Assembly: GCF_023546765.1 (NCBI RefSeq)
Contig: NZ_CP097484.1
Coordinates: 3,504,001-3,568,000, forward strand
Source: Methylobacterium tardum
Lineage (GTDB): Bacteria; Pseudomonadota; Alphaproteobacteria; Rhizobiales; Beijerinckiaceae
Length of the DNA: 64,000 bases
Direction: 5' to 3'
The notes below the pieces were generated by a model that had not been told where the DNA came from, did no database searches, and worked only from the letters and a program-made list of their open reading frames with translations. This document shows positions 30,942 through 40,513 of the stretch, piece by piece; the first letter of the stretch is position 1; the number at the start of each line of letters is the position of its first letter. The position numbers were made by a program, and so were the translations under genes.

Positions 30942-31548
30942 CTCAAAGTCTCCAGCCATCGGAGCCGATGCGAAAACCGATGCCCTCACCACGACGCAAG
31001 CCAAATTCGTGAAACTATTGTTTTAAATGAACATACCTATCAGCTCAGACGCACATGCAAGGTGGCTTCAACTGGGTCTTGAAACAGAAGCACAGTCTGG
31101 CAGGTCAGCAAATACGATGTTCTATATCGCGCCAATAGCTGTGCACGTACTTTCGAGCGCAGCCTCTAAGCCTCATGAGCGCGCTCTGACCGGCACAAGC
31201 GAACGCGGGCCTCTGCCTGCGGGCACATCAATATTCTGATTGCGAAGGGAAGAGAGCTACGGACGCCTCGAACGTAGGGCAACCAACGGCCATCATGCCC
31301 GCGGCTGCTCCAGGTTTGAGCTTCATGCTCTATGGACTCAACAATGCATATCGAAGCACAGATCGTCAACGGGGCGTTTCGATGTATCAACTCATCTTTC
31401 AAATCACCTACAAGATCCGCAAATTCCGGCGATGAGGCCGCGTCAATCCGGAAGACGCCGCCTCTACGGGTCTGTCGTCAGCTGCTTCTCGTCGGATGCT
31501 GGTCTTGCGGACCATCCTATTCGGCATGCGAGGCCGGAGCGAACCGCT
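30942..31548. other. Gene-poor stretch, somewhat AT-richer
   Basis: No reading frame here has convincing codon use. The segment around 31010-31160 is clearly less GC-rich than the surroundings (attgttttaaatgaacatac and similar), and may hold the promoter of the hypothetical gene or remnant foreign DNA. Nothing else could be supported. Confidence 0.5.
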
Positions 31549-32880
31549 TCATATCCGGGACGGCTGGGCGGCGGGCGTTCGTCCCCGCCCGAGACCGAGG
31601 ACAAGCAGGCAGCCGATGCCCGAGAGCACGACCAGCGGCAGGAGCCCGAGCGGGTAGCTGCCCGTCGCGTCCTTGATCACGCCGAGCAGGTAGGTGCCCA
31701 CGAAGCCGCCGATATTGCCGATGGCGTTGATCTGCGCGATGCCGGCCGCTGCCGCGCCAGCCGAAAGCCATTCCGTGGAGAGCGCCCAGAACGGGCCCTT
31801 GACCGTGTAGGTGGCGGTCACGGCGAGGCACAGGATCAGGATCGTCGGCAGAAGCTGGGTGGTCGCGATCGAGGCGGCCAAGCTCACCGCGAGCAGCCCG
31901 AGGGGCAGCGCCGTATGCCAGACCCGCTCGCGATTCCGGTCGGAGGACCGGCCCCAGAGGAGCATCAGGACGGAGGCGACCCCGAACGGGATCGAGTTGA
32001 GCAGACCCGTCTGCAGGTTGGTCAGCCCGAACGCCTTGATGATCTGCGGCTGCCACAGCGACAGGCACTGGCTGGCGCCCGAGGCTCCGGCGTAGATCAG
32101 CGAGGCGGCGAGCACGTACCGATTGCGCATCACCTGCCAGACGGACAGATGCCGCGCCGGCGCAGCCTCGCCCGGGACCACGGAGGCGCGCTCCGTGGCG
32201 AGCCGCTCCTGAAGCCACGCGCTCTGCTGGGGCGTGAGCCACCGGGCCGATCCCGGTCCGTCCGGAAGCAGGAGGAAGGCCAGGAGGCCGAGCAGCACCG
32301 CGGGCGCGGCCTCCAGGATGAACAGCCATTGCCAGCCGCGCAGACCCAGCATCCCGTCGGTGTTGAGAATCGCGGCCGAGATCGGCGAGCCGAGGAAGCT
32401 CGAGATCGGGATCGCCACCATGAAGACGGCCACGATCCGTCCGCGGTAGGCCCGCGGGAACCAGTAGGTGAGGTAGAGGATCACGCCGGGAAAGAACCCG
32501 GCCTCGGACGCCCCCAGGAGCAGCCGCACGGCGTAGAAGGAGTAGGGCCCGACCACGAAGGCCATCGCGGCGGAGACCAGCCCCCAGGTGATCATGATCC
32601 GGGCGATCCAGATCCGGGCGCCGAAGCGTTCCATGGCGAGGTTGCTTGGGACCTCGCACAGGACGTAGGAGACGTAGAACAGGCCGCCGCCGAGCCCGAA
32701 CTGCGCGGCCGACAGGCCGAGATCGTGGTTCATCTGCAGCGCCGCGAACCCGGCATTCACCCGGTCGACGAAGGCCACGAAGTAGGCGACCATCAGGAAC
32801 GGCAGGATGCGCCAGGTGATCCTGCGGAGCGTGGCCCGTTCGATCTCCGGGATCGCTGCCGGCATCTCCGTCGTGGTCAT
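31549..32880 (-). CDS. MFS transporter, anion:cation symporter-like
   Basis: A 443-residue major facilitator with twelve predicted helices. The N-terminal RRITWRILPFLMVAYFVAFV and DRVNAGFAALQM, then LLLGASEAGFFPGVILYLTY and WFPRAYRGR, are characteristic of the ACS family, which carries organic anions such as tartrate, 4-hydroxyphenylacetate or galactarate. No catabolic gene adjoins to reveal the substrate. Confidence 0.85.
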   Translation of the reverse strand: MTTTEMPAAIPEIERATLRRITWRILPFLMVAYFVAFVDRVNAGFAALQMNHDLGLSAAQFGLGGGLFYVSYVLCEVPSNLAMERFGARIWIARIMITWGLVSAAMAFVVGPYSFYAVRLLLGASEAGFFPGVILYLTYWFPRAYRGRIVAVFMVAIPISSFLGSPISAAILNTDGMLGLRGWQWLFILEAAPAVLLGLLAFLLLPDGPGSARWLTPQQSAWLQERLATERASVVPGEAAPARHLSVWQVMRNRYVLAASLIYAGASGASQCLSLWQPQIIKAFGLTNLQTGLLNSIPFGVASVLMLLWGRSSDRNRERVWHTALPLGLLAVSLAASIATTQLLPTILILCLAVTATYTVKGPFWALSTEWLSAGAAAAGIAQINAIGNIGGFVGTYLLGVIKDATGSYPLGLLPLVVLSGIGCLLVLGLGRGRTPAAQPSRI

Positions 32881-33041
32881 GCCCGTCCTCCAAATTTAAC
32901 TCCTCCGCCTTGGCGAAGGCGTGTCCCGCAAGCCAGACTGGGCGAGAGACAGCGGCTGACATCTGTCATCGGATCGCAACACCGGCCCCGGCTCAGCCGA
33001 ACCCGTTTGCCCGCCGCCCCCGGACATGCGAGAGAAGCCGC

Positions 33042-34106
33042 ATGTTGACCGTCGATAGCCTTTGGCGCGCGCGGCACCGGCTCGCGCAGTTCGGGAAGAA
33101 GCGGACCGGCTCCCCACGCATCCTCGTGATCGGCGTGTGCCAGGCCGGGTCCATCGCCAAGGCGATGCGCTACCTGCTGCCCGACGCGCAGGTGGATTTC
33201 GTCTCGGCGTTCTCGGCCGCCCGCCGCTTCCCGCGCCTCGCTGACCTGATGGCGCATGCCGACGGCTACGACTACGTCTTCTCCAGCATCTACCTGCCCC
33301 GCTTCAAGGGGGGCGGCACGATCGACACGCTGCGGACGCATCCGAAGGTACGGCTGATCCCGACCATCGTGTTCAGCGCCTATCACCCGGATCTGGTCCA
33401 TGTCGGCGTGCAGGATCATGTGACCCTGAACGGCCTGATCTCCGGGCCGATGGGCCACTCGCATTCGGCCGTCACGCTGTTCGCCTACCTGTCCGGCTTC
33501 TCGCAGGCCCAGGCGCTCCGGCTCTTCGCCGAGCCGGTCTTCGAGCGCCTCGGCTATTATGACCTCTGGGACGAGTCCGTGTCCTATCTGCGCAGCCTGG
33601 GTGTGCAGGCAGGCTACGACCTCGACACGCACCTCACGCGCTGGGCGCGGCGCGGCTGCTTCATGCACTCGATCAACCACACGAAGCTCTACGTCGTCGC
33701 TGACCTCGCTCGCGGTCTGCTGACGAAGGCCGGCGTCCCGTTCGAGGAATGCGATCTCGACGCCTTCCTGCCCGACGATCTCGGCGGCCAGGGCAGCTGG
33801 CCGGTCTATCCCGAGATCGCGCAGCATTACGGCATTCCCGGCAGCGCCCTGTTCTTCAAGGCGGAGACCCGCCGGTCCGGCCCGGCGCGCACCATGAGCC
33901 GGGCCGAGTTCGTGGCGGCCTCGTACGCGAATTACGACCGACGCGAGCGCAGCCTGCTGATCTCTCAGCGGGTCCAGGGCTGGCGCAACGATCCGCCGAC
34001 GGTCGAATTCATGCGCGACGCCGCGGGCCGCAACGATGCCTCAGGCCGCGCCTCGGCCCGTGTCCCGACTGTGAACGCCGGCAGCTTCGCCGGCCACGCG
34101 TCCTAG
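33042..34106 (+). CDS. WcbI-like polysaccharide biosynthesis putative acetyltransferase
   Basis: A 354-residue protein with an N-terminal WcbI-type domain. The nucleotide- or CoA-binding-like start PRILVIGVCQAGSIAKAMRY and the segment YDYVFSSIYLPRFKGGG are visible, with MGHSHSAVTLFAYLSG and a conserved HSINHTKLYVVADLA further on. ATG at 33042 follows GAGAGAAG; an earlier in-frame start would add a low-quality extension. It probably modifies a capsule or exopolysaccharide, by analogy with WcbI. The downstream hydrolase gene is 94 bases away. Confidence 0.65.
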   Translation: MLTVDSLWRARHRLAQFGKKRTGSPRILVIGVCQAGSIAKAMRYLLPDAQVDFVSAFSAARRFPRLADLMAHADGYDYVFSSIYLPRFKGGGTIDTLRTHPKVRLIPTIVFSAYHPDLVHVGVQDHVTLNGLISGPMGHSHSAVTLFAYLSGFSQAQALRLFAEPVFERLGYYDLWDESVSYLRSLGVQAGYDLDTHLTRWARRGCFMHSINHTKLYVVADLARGLLTKAGVPFEECDLDAFLPDDLGGQGSWPVYPEIAQHYGIPGSALFFKAETRRSGPARTMSRAEFVAASYANYDRRERSLLISQRVQGWRNDPPTVEFMRDAAGRNDASGRASARVPTVNAGSFAGHAS

Positions 34107-34200
34107 ACCCGCGAACGCGCCGGCTTAGGGCGGGCACTTCCCTGCATCTTCGGCGTTGTCGCGCACCGCTGCCGCGAGCGGGATCGACGCGAGGTGCCTC

Positions 34201-35235
34201 ATGAGCCTGCAGTCCCGGGACCGGAACCGTGCGGGCCAGTATGCGGCCGCAGCGGGCCTGACGCTGCTCGGCTCGGCCGCCGGCCTCGTCGCCTGGAGTC
34301 GGCTGCTGGTGAATCGGCACATGCCGCTGCCCCCTGCCCTGCCCGGCCGGCACGAACGGATCATCAGCCGGCGCGCCGGGGCTCTCTCCCTGTACAGCGC
34401 CGGGGAGGCCGACGGTGTGCCGCTCCTGCTGATCCACTCGATCAATGCGGCGGCCAACGCCTACGAGGTTCGCCCGCTCTACCTCCACTATCGAGGCCGC
34501 CGCCCGGTCTACGCCCTCGACCTGCCGGGTTTCGGCTTCTCCGACCGCTCCCGGCGCCGCTACACGCCGCGCCTGATGGTGGAGGCGATCCACGCGGCGG
34601 TGGACGAGATCCGGCAACGCCACGGCGGCTGCGTGATCGACGCCCTGGCCCTGTCGCTGTCCGCCTCCTTCCTGGCACGCGCCAGCCTGGAGTGTTCCGA
34701 CGCCTACCGCAGCCTCGCCCTGATCAGCCCGACGGGTTTCGATGCGCAGCTCTCCGGCGAGGGTCCGCCGGACGGGCATCGCGGGCGCGACTGGCTGCGC
34801 GATGCCCTCGACCGTCCGCCCTTCGGCCGGCCGCTCTTCGATGCCCTGGTCACGCGGCCGAGCATGCGCTTCTTCCTCCAGAAGACCTTCGGCTCGCCCG
34901 ACATCGGCGAAGATCTGCTCAACTACGATTACGCGTCGGCCCATCAGCCAGGCGCTGAGCACGCGCCCTGGTGCTTCATCGCCGGGCACCTGTTCCCGAC
35001 CGACACGACCCGCCTCTACGAGCAGCTGCGCCTGCCGGTGTGGATGGTCCACGGGGTGCGCGGCGACTTCGTCGATTACCGGCTGGTACCCCGCGTCGCC
35101 GACCGGCCGAATTGGCGCGTCGAGACCCTGCCGACCGGCGCGTTCCCGCATTTCGAGCAACCGGAGGCGGTTATGGCCGGCTATGACGCGTTCCTGGCGC
35201 AGCTCGGCGCACCGTCGGCGAGGCGACCGGGCTGA
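34201..35235 (+). CDS. Alpha/beta hydrolase, membrane-anchored
   Basis: A 344-residue alpha/beta hydrolase with an N-terminal membrane helix (YAAAAGLTLLGSAAGLVAWS). The core shows LLLIHSINAAANAYEVRPLY, VYALDLPGFGFSDRS and a distal HFEQPE histidine. The nucleophile elbow reads DALALSLSASFLA, lacking the usual glycines, so the serine assignment is uncertain. It follows the WcbI-like gene and may act on an envelope substrate. Confidence 0.75.
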   Translation: MSLQSRDRNRAGQYAAAAGLTLLGSAAGLVAWSRLLVNRHMPLPPALPGRHERIISRRAGALSLYSAGEADGVPLLLIHSINAAANAYEVRPLYLHYRGRRPVYALDLPGFGFSDRSRRRYTPRLMVEAIHAAVDEIRQRHGGCVIDALALSLSASFLARASLECSDAYRSLALISPTGFDAQLSGEGPPDGHRGRDWLRDALDRPPFGRPLFDALVTRPSMRFFLQKTFGSPDIGEDLLNYDYASAHQPGAEHAPWCFIAGHLFPTDTTRLYEQLRLPVWMVHGVRGDFVDYRLVPRVADRPNWRVETLPTGAFPHFEQPEAVMAGYDAFLAQLGAPSARRPG

Positions 35236-35402
35236 TCCTGTCGCCCAGTGTGATGGTTTCGCCGGAGGAGCATCGAGCCGATGCGATCCGGTCCGGACAT
35301 CGGGCCGGCCCGGACTGCGGAGATGATCGGCTTCGCGGCGCAGCCAGTTGCGCGTGGTGGACCCGCGACACCCCGATCCCGTAAGGAGGTGACCGCCGCA
35401 AC

Positions 35403-35864
35403 GTGCGGCGCCTGTACTGGATTCCGATGCTCGACCTGACCCTAGAGGCTGCCCGCACCATCGTGGATACCGCCCTTCGGGAGGCGCGAGCCCGCAACCT
35501 GAAGCCCCTGGCCGTCGTCGTCTACGACGCCCGCGGCGCGCTGAAAGCCGTCTCCGTCGAGGACGGAACCTCCCTGCGTCGGGCCGAGATCGCCTCCGGC
35601 AAGGCCAATGGCGCGCTGGCGCTGGGCCTCGGCTCGCGCGCGATCCATGCCCGCGCGGAGGCGCAGCCGTATTTCGTGGCGGCCGTGACCCATCTGGCCG
35701 GCCCAGCGGCCCTGGTACCGGTTCCAGGCGGCGTCCTGATCCGCTCCGGCGAGGGGCGCGTCCTCGGCGCGATCGGCATTTCCGGCGACACCTCGGACAA
35801 TGACGAGATCTGCGCGGTGGCGGGGATCGAGGCGGCCGGTCTGGTGCCTGAGACCGGCGCCTGA
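35403..35864 (+). CDS. GlcG/HbpS-family (DUF336) protein
   Basis: A 153-residue protein of the GlcG/HbpS heme-binding-like family. It shows LDLTLEAARTIVDTALREAR, LAVVVYDARGALKAVSVEDG and a conserved GAIGISGDTSDNDEICAVAG near the end. A near-perfect ribosome site AAGGAGGTGA (35383-35392) precedes a GTG at 35403; an ATG at 35427 is an alternative. It is two bases from the Opp-type binding-protein gene, so the two are co-transcribed. Confidence 0.8.
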   Translation: MRRLYWIPMLDLTLEAARTIVDTALREARARNLKPLAVVVYDARGALKAVSVEDGTSLRRAEIASGKANGALALGLGSRAIHARAEAQPYFVAAVTHLAGPAALVPVPGGVLIRSGEGRVLGAIGISGDTSDNDEICAVAGIEAAGLVPETGA

Positions 35865-35866
35865 CC

Positions 35867-37453
35867 GTGTTCCTGCGCCGGCGCGACTGGTTGGCCGGCG
35901 CGGCCGCGCTGTCGGCGGTGCGGCCCGCCCGCGCGGCCGGCCTGCTGTACCGGCGCGGGAATGATGCGGATCCGGAGACCCTCGACCCCCACCGCTCGTC
36001 GACGGTGGCGGAGGCGCATATCCTGCGCGATCTCTGCGACGGCCTTCTCACCTACGACAATCGCGGCGCCATCATCCCGGGTGCGGCCCAAGCCTGGACC
36101 GTTTCCCAGGACGGGCTGACCTTCCGGTTCGATCTCCGGCCCGAGGGCCTCTGGTCGAACGGCGAGGCCGTCACCGCGTCGGATTTCGTGTACTCGCTCC
36201 GCCGGATCCTCGATCCGAGGACCGGGGCGAAATACGCCGAGGTCCTGTTCCCGATCCGGAACGCCGCGGCGGTGAATCGCGGCGAGAAGCCGGCAGACGC
36301 GCTCGCGGTCGAGGCGGAAGGGCCGCTCCGCCTCTCGATCGCTCTGGAAGAGCCGACGCCGTATTTTCTGGAACTGCTGACCCATCAGACCGCCCTGCCC
36401 GTCCATCGCGCCTCGGTCGAGCGCCACGGCGATTCCTTCACCCGGCCCGGCAACCTCGTGACGAACGGCCCCTACCGTCTCCGCGACCGGGTCCCGGGCG
36501 GCGCGATCACGCTCGAGGCCAATCCGCATCATCCCGCAGCCGCGGGCCTGGCGATCCGGCAGGTCGCGTTCCTGCCGACGCCCGACATGGCGGCGGCCGT
36601 GCGCCGCTACGCCGCCGGCGAGATCGACTCGCTGGCGGACCTGCCGGTCGACCAGATTGCCGACCTGCGCCGGCGCTTCGGTTCGCAGGTGGTGCTCGGG
36701 CCCTCGCTCGGGCTGGCGGCCCTGGCCGTCAACACGCGAAAGGCGCCGTTTTCGGACCGGCGGGTGCGGCGAGCCCTGTCCCTCGTGATCGACCGCGAGT
36801 ACCTCGCCGACGGGCTGAACGGCGGCACCATGAGCCCCGCCTATTCCCTCTGCCCACCCGGCCTCGACCATTACCGGACGCCGCCCGAGACCGAAGGACG
36901 GCTCGGCCTGCCGATCGATCACGAGGCCGAAGCGCGGCGGCTTCTGACCGAGGCGGGGTTCGGCCCGGACAACCCGCTCACCGTGGAGTACCGGTTCAAC
37001 GTCAGCGACAACAATCGCACCGTCGCGGTCGCGATCGCCGAGATGTGGCGCGACCTCGGGATCAGGACGCGCTTCGTCTACACCGATGCCAAGACGCACT
37101 TCGCCTACCTGCGTGACGGCGGCGATTTCGACGTCGCGCGCATGAGCTGGATCGCCGACTATTCCGACGCGCAGAACTTCCTGTTCCTGCTCCAGAGCGG
37201 AAACGATGGCATGAATTTCGTCCGCTGGTCGAATGCCGCCTACGACGACCTCATGGCGCGCGCCGCCAAAGAGCGCGACCTCGGCCGCCGCGCCGATCTG
37301 CTCTACGACGCGGAGACGATCGCGCTGCGTGAACTGCCCTGGATCCCGCTGATGCACTACCGGTCCAAGGCGCTGATCGCGCCGCGTCTGCACGGCTACC
37401 ATCCGAACCTGCGCAACGCCGCGCCGACGCGGTTCCTGAGGCTCGACGCGTGA
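35867..37453 (+). CDS. Peptide/solute ABC transporter substrate-binding protein (OppA-like)
   Basis: A 528-residue family 5 binding protein with a twin-arginine-like export signal (FLRRRDWLAGAAALSAV). Family motifs include NDADPETLDPHRSSTVAEA, WSNGEAVTASDFVYSLRRI and RVRRALSLVIDREYLADGLN. It would bind peptides or similar solutes in the periplasm and deliver them to the two permeases encoded next. It starts with GTG and its stop overlaps the permease start (GTGA). Confidence 0.88.
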   Translation: MFLRRRDWLAGAAALSAVRPARAAGLLYRRGNDADPETLDPHRSSTVAEAHILRDLCDGLLTYDNRGAIIPGAAQAWTVSQDGLTFRFDLRPEGLWSNGEAVTASDFVYSLRRILDPRTGAKYAEVLFPIRNAAAVNRGEKPADALAVEAEGPLRLSIALEEPTPYFLELLTHQTALPVHRASVERHGDSFTRPGNLVTNGPYRLRDRVPGGAITLEANPHHPAAAGLAIRQVAFLPTPDMAAAVRRYAAGEIDSLADLPVDQIADLRRRFGSQVVLGPSLGLAALAVNTRKAPFSDRRVRRALSLVIDREYLADGLNGGTMSPAYSLCPPGLDHYRTPPETEGRLGLPIDHEAEARRLLTEAGFGPDNPLTVEYRFNVSDNNRTVAVAIAEMWRDLGIRTRFVYTDAKTHFAYLRDGGDFDVARMSWIADYSDAQNFLFLLQSGNDGMNFVRWSNAAYDDLMARAAKERDLGRRADLLYDAETIALRELPWIPLMHYRSKALIAPRLHGYHPNLRNAAPTRFLRLDA

Positions 37454-38373
37454 TCCGCTTCATCCTGCGCCGCCTCGCGCAGGCGGTGCCGACCCTGCTC
37501 GCCGTCGTCACCGTCAGCTTCTTCCTGATGCGGCTCGCGCCCGGCGGCCCGTTCGATCTGGAGCGGCCCCTGGCCCCGGCCGCCATGGAGAACCTGCGCC
37601 GCGTGTACGGCCTCGACAGGCCGCTGATCCTTCAGTTCGGCAGCTATCTGGCGTCGCTGGCGCAGGGGGATCTCGGACCGTCCTTCTCGTTCCGCGACAT
37701 GAGCGTCCTCGACCTGATCGCCCGAGGCCTTCCGGTCTCGGCGACCCTGGGCGCCCTCGCTCTCGCGCTCGCCGCCGGGCTCGGCGTGAGCCTCGGGATC
37801 GCCGCCGCGCTCCGACGCGGTGGCGTGATCGACCGTCTCCTCGGCGTCGGCGCGGCGCTGACCCTGTCGCTGCCGAGCTTCGTGGTCGCGCCCCTGCTCC
37901 AGATCGCCTTCGGGCTGACACTGCGCTGGCTGCCCCTGGGCGGGTGGAACGACGGCGCCCCGAGCCACCTCGTCCTCCCGGTGATCACCCTGGCACTCCC
38001 CCAGGTCGGCGCCCTGGCGCGGCTAACGCGCGCGTCCCTGGGCGAGGTGCTGCGCACGCAGCCCGTCCGCACGATGCGCAGCCTCGGCCTGCCGCCGGCT
38101 CGGGTCACGCGGCACGCCCTGCGGGGGGCCTTGCTGCCGGTGGTGGCCTATCTCGGGCCGCTCGCGGCGGCCCTGCTCACGGGATCGGTGGTGGTCGAGA
38201 CCATCTTCGGCCTGCCGGGGATCGGCCGCTACTTCGTGGAGGGCGCGCTCAACCGCGACTATACGCTGGTGATGGGCACGGTGCTGCTGGTTGCCGGGCT
38301 GGTGATCGCCCTCAACCTCGCGGCCGACCTCGCCTGTGCGTGGCTCGACCCGCGCCTGCGTGTCGGAGCGTGA
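37450..38373 (+). CDS. Peptide/solute ABC permease (OppB-like)
   Basis: A 307-residue permease of the OppB/DppB type. It starts IRFILRRLAQAVPTLLAVVT, has MRLAPGGPFDLERPL after the first helix, and about six membrane spans. The coupling-loop segment is RTMRSLGLPPARVTRHALRG and the end FVEGALNRDYTLVMGTVLL is typical. It overlaps genes on both sides by four bases. Confidence 0.9.
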   Translation: MIRFILRRLAQAVPTLLAVVTVSFFLMRLAPGGPFDLERPLAPAAMENLRRVYGLDRPLILQFGSYLASLAQGDLGPSFSFRDMSVLDLIARGLPVSATLGALALALAAGLGVSLGIAAALRRGGVIDRLLGVGAALTLSLPSFVVAPLLQIAFGLTLRWLPLGGWNDGAPSHLVLPVITLALPQVGALARLTRASLGEVLRTQPVRTMRSLGLPPARVTRHALRGALLPVVAYLGPLAAALLTGSVVVETIFGLPGIGRYFVEGALNRDYTLVMGTVLLVAGLVIALNLAADLACAWLDPRLRVGA

Positions 38374-39473
38374 GCGCCGTGCAGATCCTCGCGAGGCCCG
38401 CCCGCCGAACACTGGGCCGCGTCGCCCGGGAACGCACCGCGATGGCGGCTCTCACCGTGCTGGTCCTGATCGCCCTCGCCTGCCTGATCGGGCCGGCACT
38501 GACGGGGCACGATCCCGAGCGCGCCTATCCGGATCTCCGGCAGCTCCCGGCCGGGCTGACGGTGCAGCCGGATGCGGCGCATCTCGGCCCGGCCCTGGAA
38601 CGTCTCGCCTTCCGGATGCGCGTCCGGCTCGACGCGGTGGTGCGGGACCGCGATGCCGTGCGCCTGTCGCTGAGCTCCGACGCAGGGGTCGACCGTCGCA
38701 GCCTCGTCTATCTGCCGCGCTCGGGGCTGTTTGGTGCACCCGAGGTCGTGGAGGAGCGGGATTCGGGCCGCAGCCTCGTCGTGGCCGTGCCGCTCCGGCG
38801 CCTGCACTTCCCGTTTGGCACCGACATCCAGGGCCGCGATCTCCTCACCCGCTGCCTCGTGGCGGGCCGGATCTCGCTGGCGATCGGCCTCATGGCGAGC
38901 CTCGCGGCACTGCTCATCGGCGTTCTTTACGGGGCTGCCGCGGGGTTTTTGGGCGGCGCCGTCGATGCGGTGATGATGCGGTTCGTCGATGTGCTCTACG
39001 CCCTGCCCTTCGTGTTCTTCGTGATTCTGCTGCTGGTGTTCTTCCGGCCGAGCGTCCTGCTGATGCTGGTGGCGATCGCGGCCGTCGAGTGGCTCGACAT
39101 GGGGCGCGTGGTGCGCGCCCAGACCCTGTCTCTGCGCACGCGCGACTTCGTGCGCGCGGCGCAGGCGCTCGGGCTCGATGCGCGGCGCATCATCCTGCGC
39201 CACATCATCCCCAACACGCTCGGGCCGGTGGCGGTGACCGCGACGCTGCTCGTCCCGCAGGTGATCCTGCTGGAGAGCTTCCTGTCGTTCCTCGGCCTGG
39301 GCGTTCAGGAGCCGCAGACGAGCTGGGGCGTGCTGATCGCCGAGGGTGCGCGATCGATCGAAGCGGCGCCCCACCTGCTCGCCGCCCCGGCGGCGTTCCT
39401 GATCGCCACGCTGGTGGCGCTCAACCTGCTGGGCGACGGCTTGGCCGACGCCCTCGATCCGCGTTCGGATTAG
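38370..39473 (+). CDS. Peptide/solute ABC permease (OppC-like) with extended periplasmic loop
   Basis: A 367-residue OppC/DppC-type permease. After the first helix (MAALTVLVLIALACLIGPAL) there is a large extracytoplasmic insert of about 100 residues before FGTDIQGRDLLTRCLVAGR, as in some YejE-like members. The coupling loop is RDFVRAAQALGLDARRIILR and the end SFLSFLGLGVQEPQTSWGVL is canonical. The GTG at 38370 overlaps the OppB stop. No ATPase gene follows; the next gene is convergent. Confidence 0.88.
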   Translation: MSAVQILARPARRTLGRVARERTAMAALTVLVLIALACLIGPALTGHDPERAYPDLRQLPAGLTVQPDAAHLGPALERLAFRMRVRLDAVVRDRDAVRLSLSSDAGVDRRSLVYLPRSGLFGAPEVVEERDSGRSLVVAVPLRRLHFPFGTDIQGRDLLTRCLVAGRISLAIGLMASLAALLIGVLYGAAAGFLGGAVDAVMMRFVDVLYALPFVFFVILLLVFFRPSVLLMLVAIAAVEWLDMGRVVRAQTLSLRTRDFVRAAQALGLDARRIILRHIIPNTLGPVAVTATLLVPQVILLESFLSFLGLGVQEPQTSWGVLIAEGARSIEAAPHLLAAPAAFLIATLVALNLLGDGLADALDPRSD

Positions 39474-39475
39474 CG

Positions 39476-40432
39476 TCAGGCGAGCATCCGGATCGGGGAT
39501 CCGGCGAGCCACGCCTCGATGTCCTCGACCGCCTGGGTGAAGAAGGTCCGGTAGTTGTTGCGCGAGACGTAGCCGAGATGCGGCAGCGCCAGCACGTTCG
39601 GCAATCTGCGGAACGGGCTGTCCGGCGGCAGCGGCTCGGTCTCGAACACGTCGAGGCCGGCACCGGCGATCCATCCCTCCGTGAGCGCGCGCACCAAGGC
39701 CGCCTGGTCGACGATCGGCGCCCGGGAGGTGTTCACCAGGATCGCGTCCCGCCGCATCCGGCGCAGGTCGGCTTCGCCGAGCAGGCCGCGCGTCCGATCG
39801 CCGAGGACGAGATGGATCGTGACGACGTCGCTCGCCTCCAGCAGCGCCTCCTTCGAGGCCGCCCGTTCGACGCCGGCCGCCGCGGCGCGGCCGTCATCGA
39901 GGTTCGGACTCCAGGCGATCACCCGCATCCCGAAGGCGCGCCCGATCTCGGCGACCCGGCTGCCGATCTTGCCGAGCCCGAGCACGCCCAAGGTCGCGCC
40001 GGCCAGATCGGTCCCGACCGTACTCTGCCAGGGTCCGCCGGTGCGGAGGTTCTGGTGTTCCAGCGGAAGCTGACGGGCGAGCCCGAGGATCAGCGCCCAG
40101 GTCAGCTCGGTCGGCGGCGTCGGGCTCGAGTCCGTCCCGCAGACCGTGATCCCGCGGGCCTTGGCCGCCGCGGTGTCGATGGCGAGATTGCGCATGCCGC
40201 TGGTGACGAGGAGTTCGAGCCGGGGCAGCCGCTCCAGCAGCGCCGCCGGGAACGGCGTCCGCTCGCGCATGATCACGAGGATCTCGGCCTGCTCGATGCG
40301 CGCGATCAGGGCCTCGCGATCCGCGATGTGGTCCGAGAGCGCCGAGACGGCGACTTGCCCGGAGAGGCGTCCCCAATCGGCGAGCGTCAGCGCCGCCTGC
40401 TGGTAATCATCGAGGATCAGGCAGGTTCGCAT
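39476..40432 (-). CDS. D-2-hydroxyacid dehydrogenase (NAD-dependent)
   Basis: A 318-residue D-isomer-specific 2-hydroxyacid dehydrogenase. The NAD-binding loop LGVLGLGKIGSRVAEIGRAF is in the middle. The catalytic Arg-Glu-His triad is in ILVNTSRAPIVDQAAL, AGAGLDVFETEPLP and VLALPHLGYVS. It reduces or oxidises a 2-keto/2-hydroxy acid. It follows the dihydroxyacetone kinase and hydrolase genes in the same direction and may belong to their sugar-acid pathway, although an 81-base gap separates them. Confidence 0.85.
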   Translation of the reverse strand: MRTCLILDDYQQAALTLADWGRLSGQVAVSALSDHIADREALIARIEQAEILVIMRERTPFPAALLERLPRLELLVTSGMRNLAIDTAAAKARGITVCGTDSSPTPPTELTWALILGLARQLPLEHQNLRTGGPWQSTVGTDLAGATLGVLGLGKIGSRVAEIGRAFGMRVIAWSPNLDDGRAAAAGVERAASKEALLEASDVVTIHLVLGDRTRGLLGEADLRRMRRDAILVNTSRAPIVDQAALVRALTEGWIAGAGLDVFETEPLPPDSPFRRLPNVLALPHLGYVSRNNYRTFFTQAVEDIEAWLAGSPIRMLA

Positions 40433-40513
40433 GGCGAAGACTCCCGGCGCCGGGCCGCACCTCGCGGCGCGGTGGCGTAGGCCGCGCTCGACCGTGGGTC
40501 AAACCGGGCCCGT

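Noticed and set aside
31240..33048. 602-residue plus-strand open frame opposite the MFS gene
   Set aside because: It is an antisense shadow rich in Arg, Gly, Asp and Gln; the MFS gene on the other strand has clear family motifs and membrane segments.
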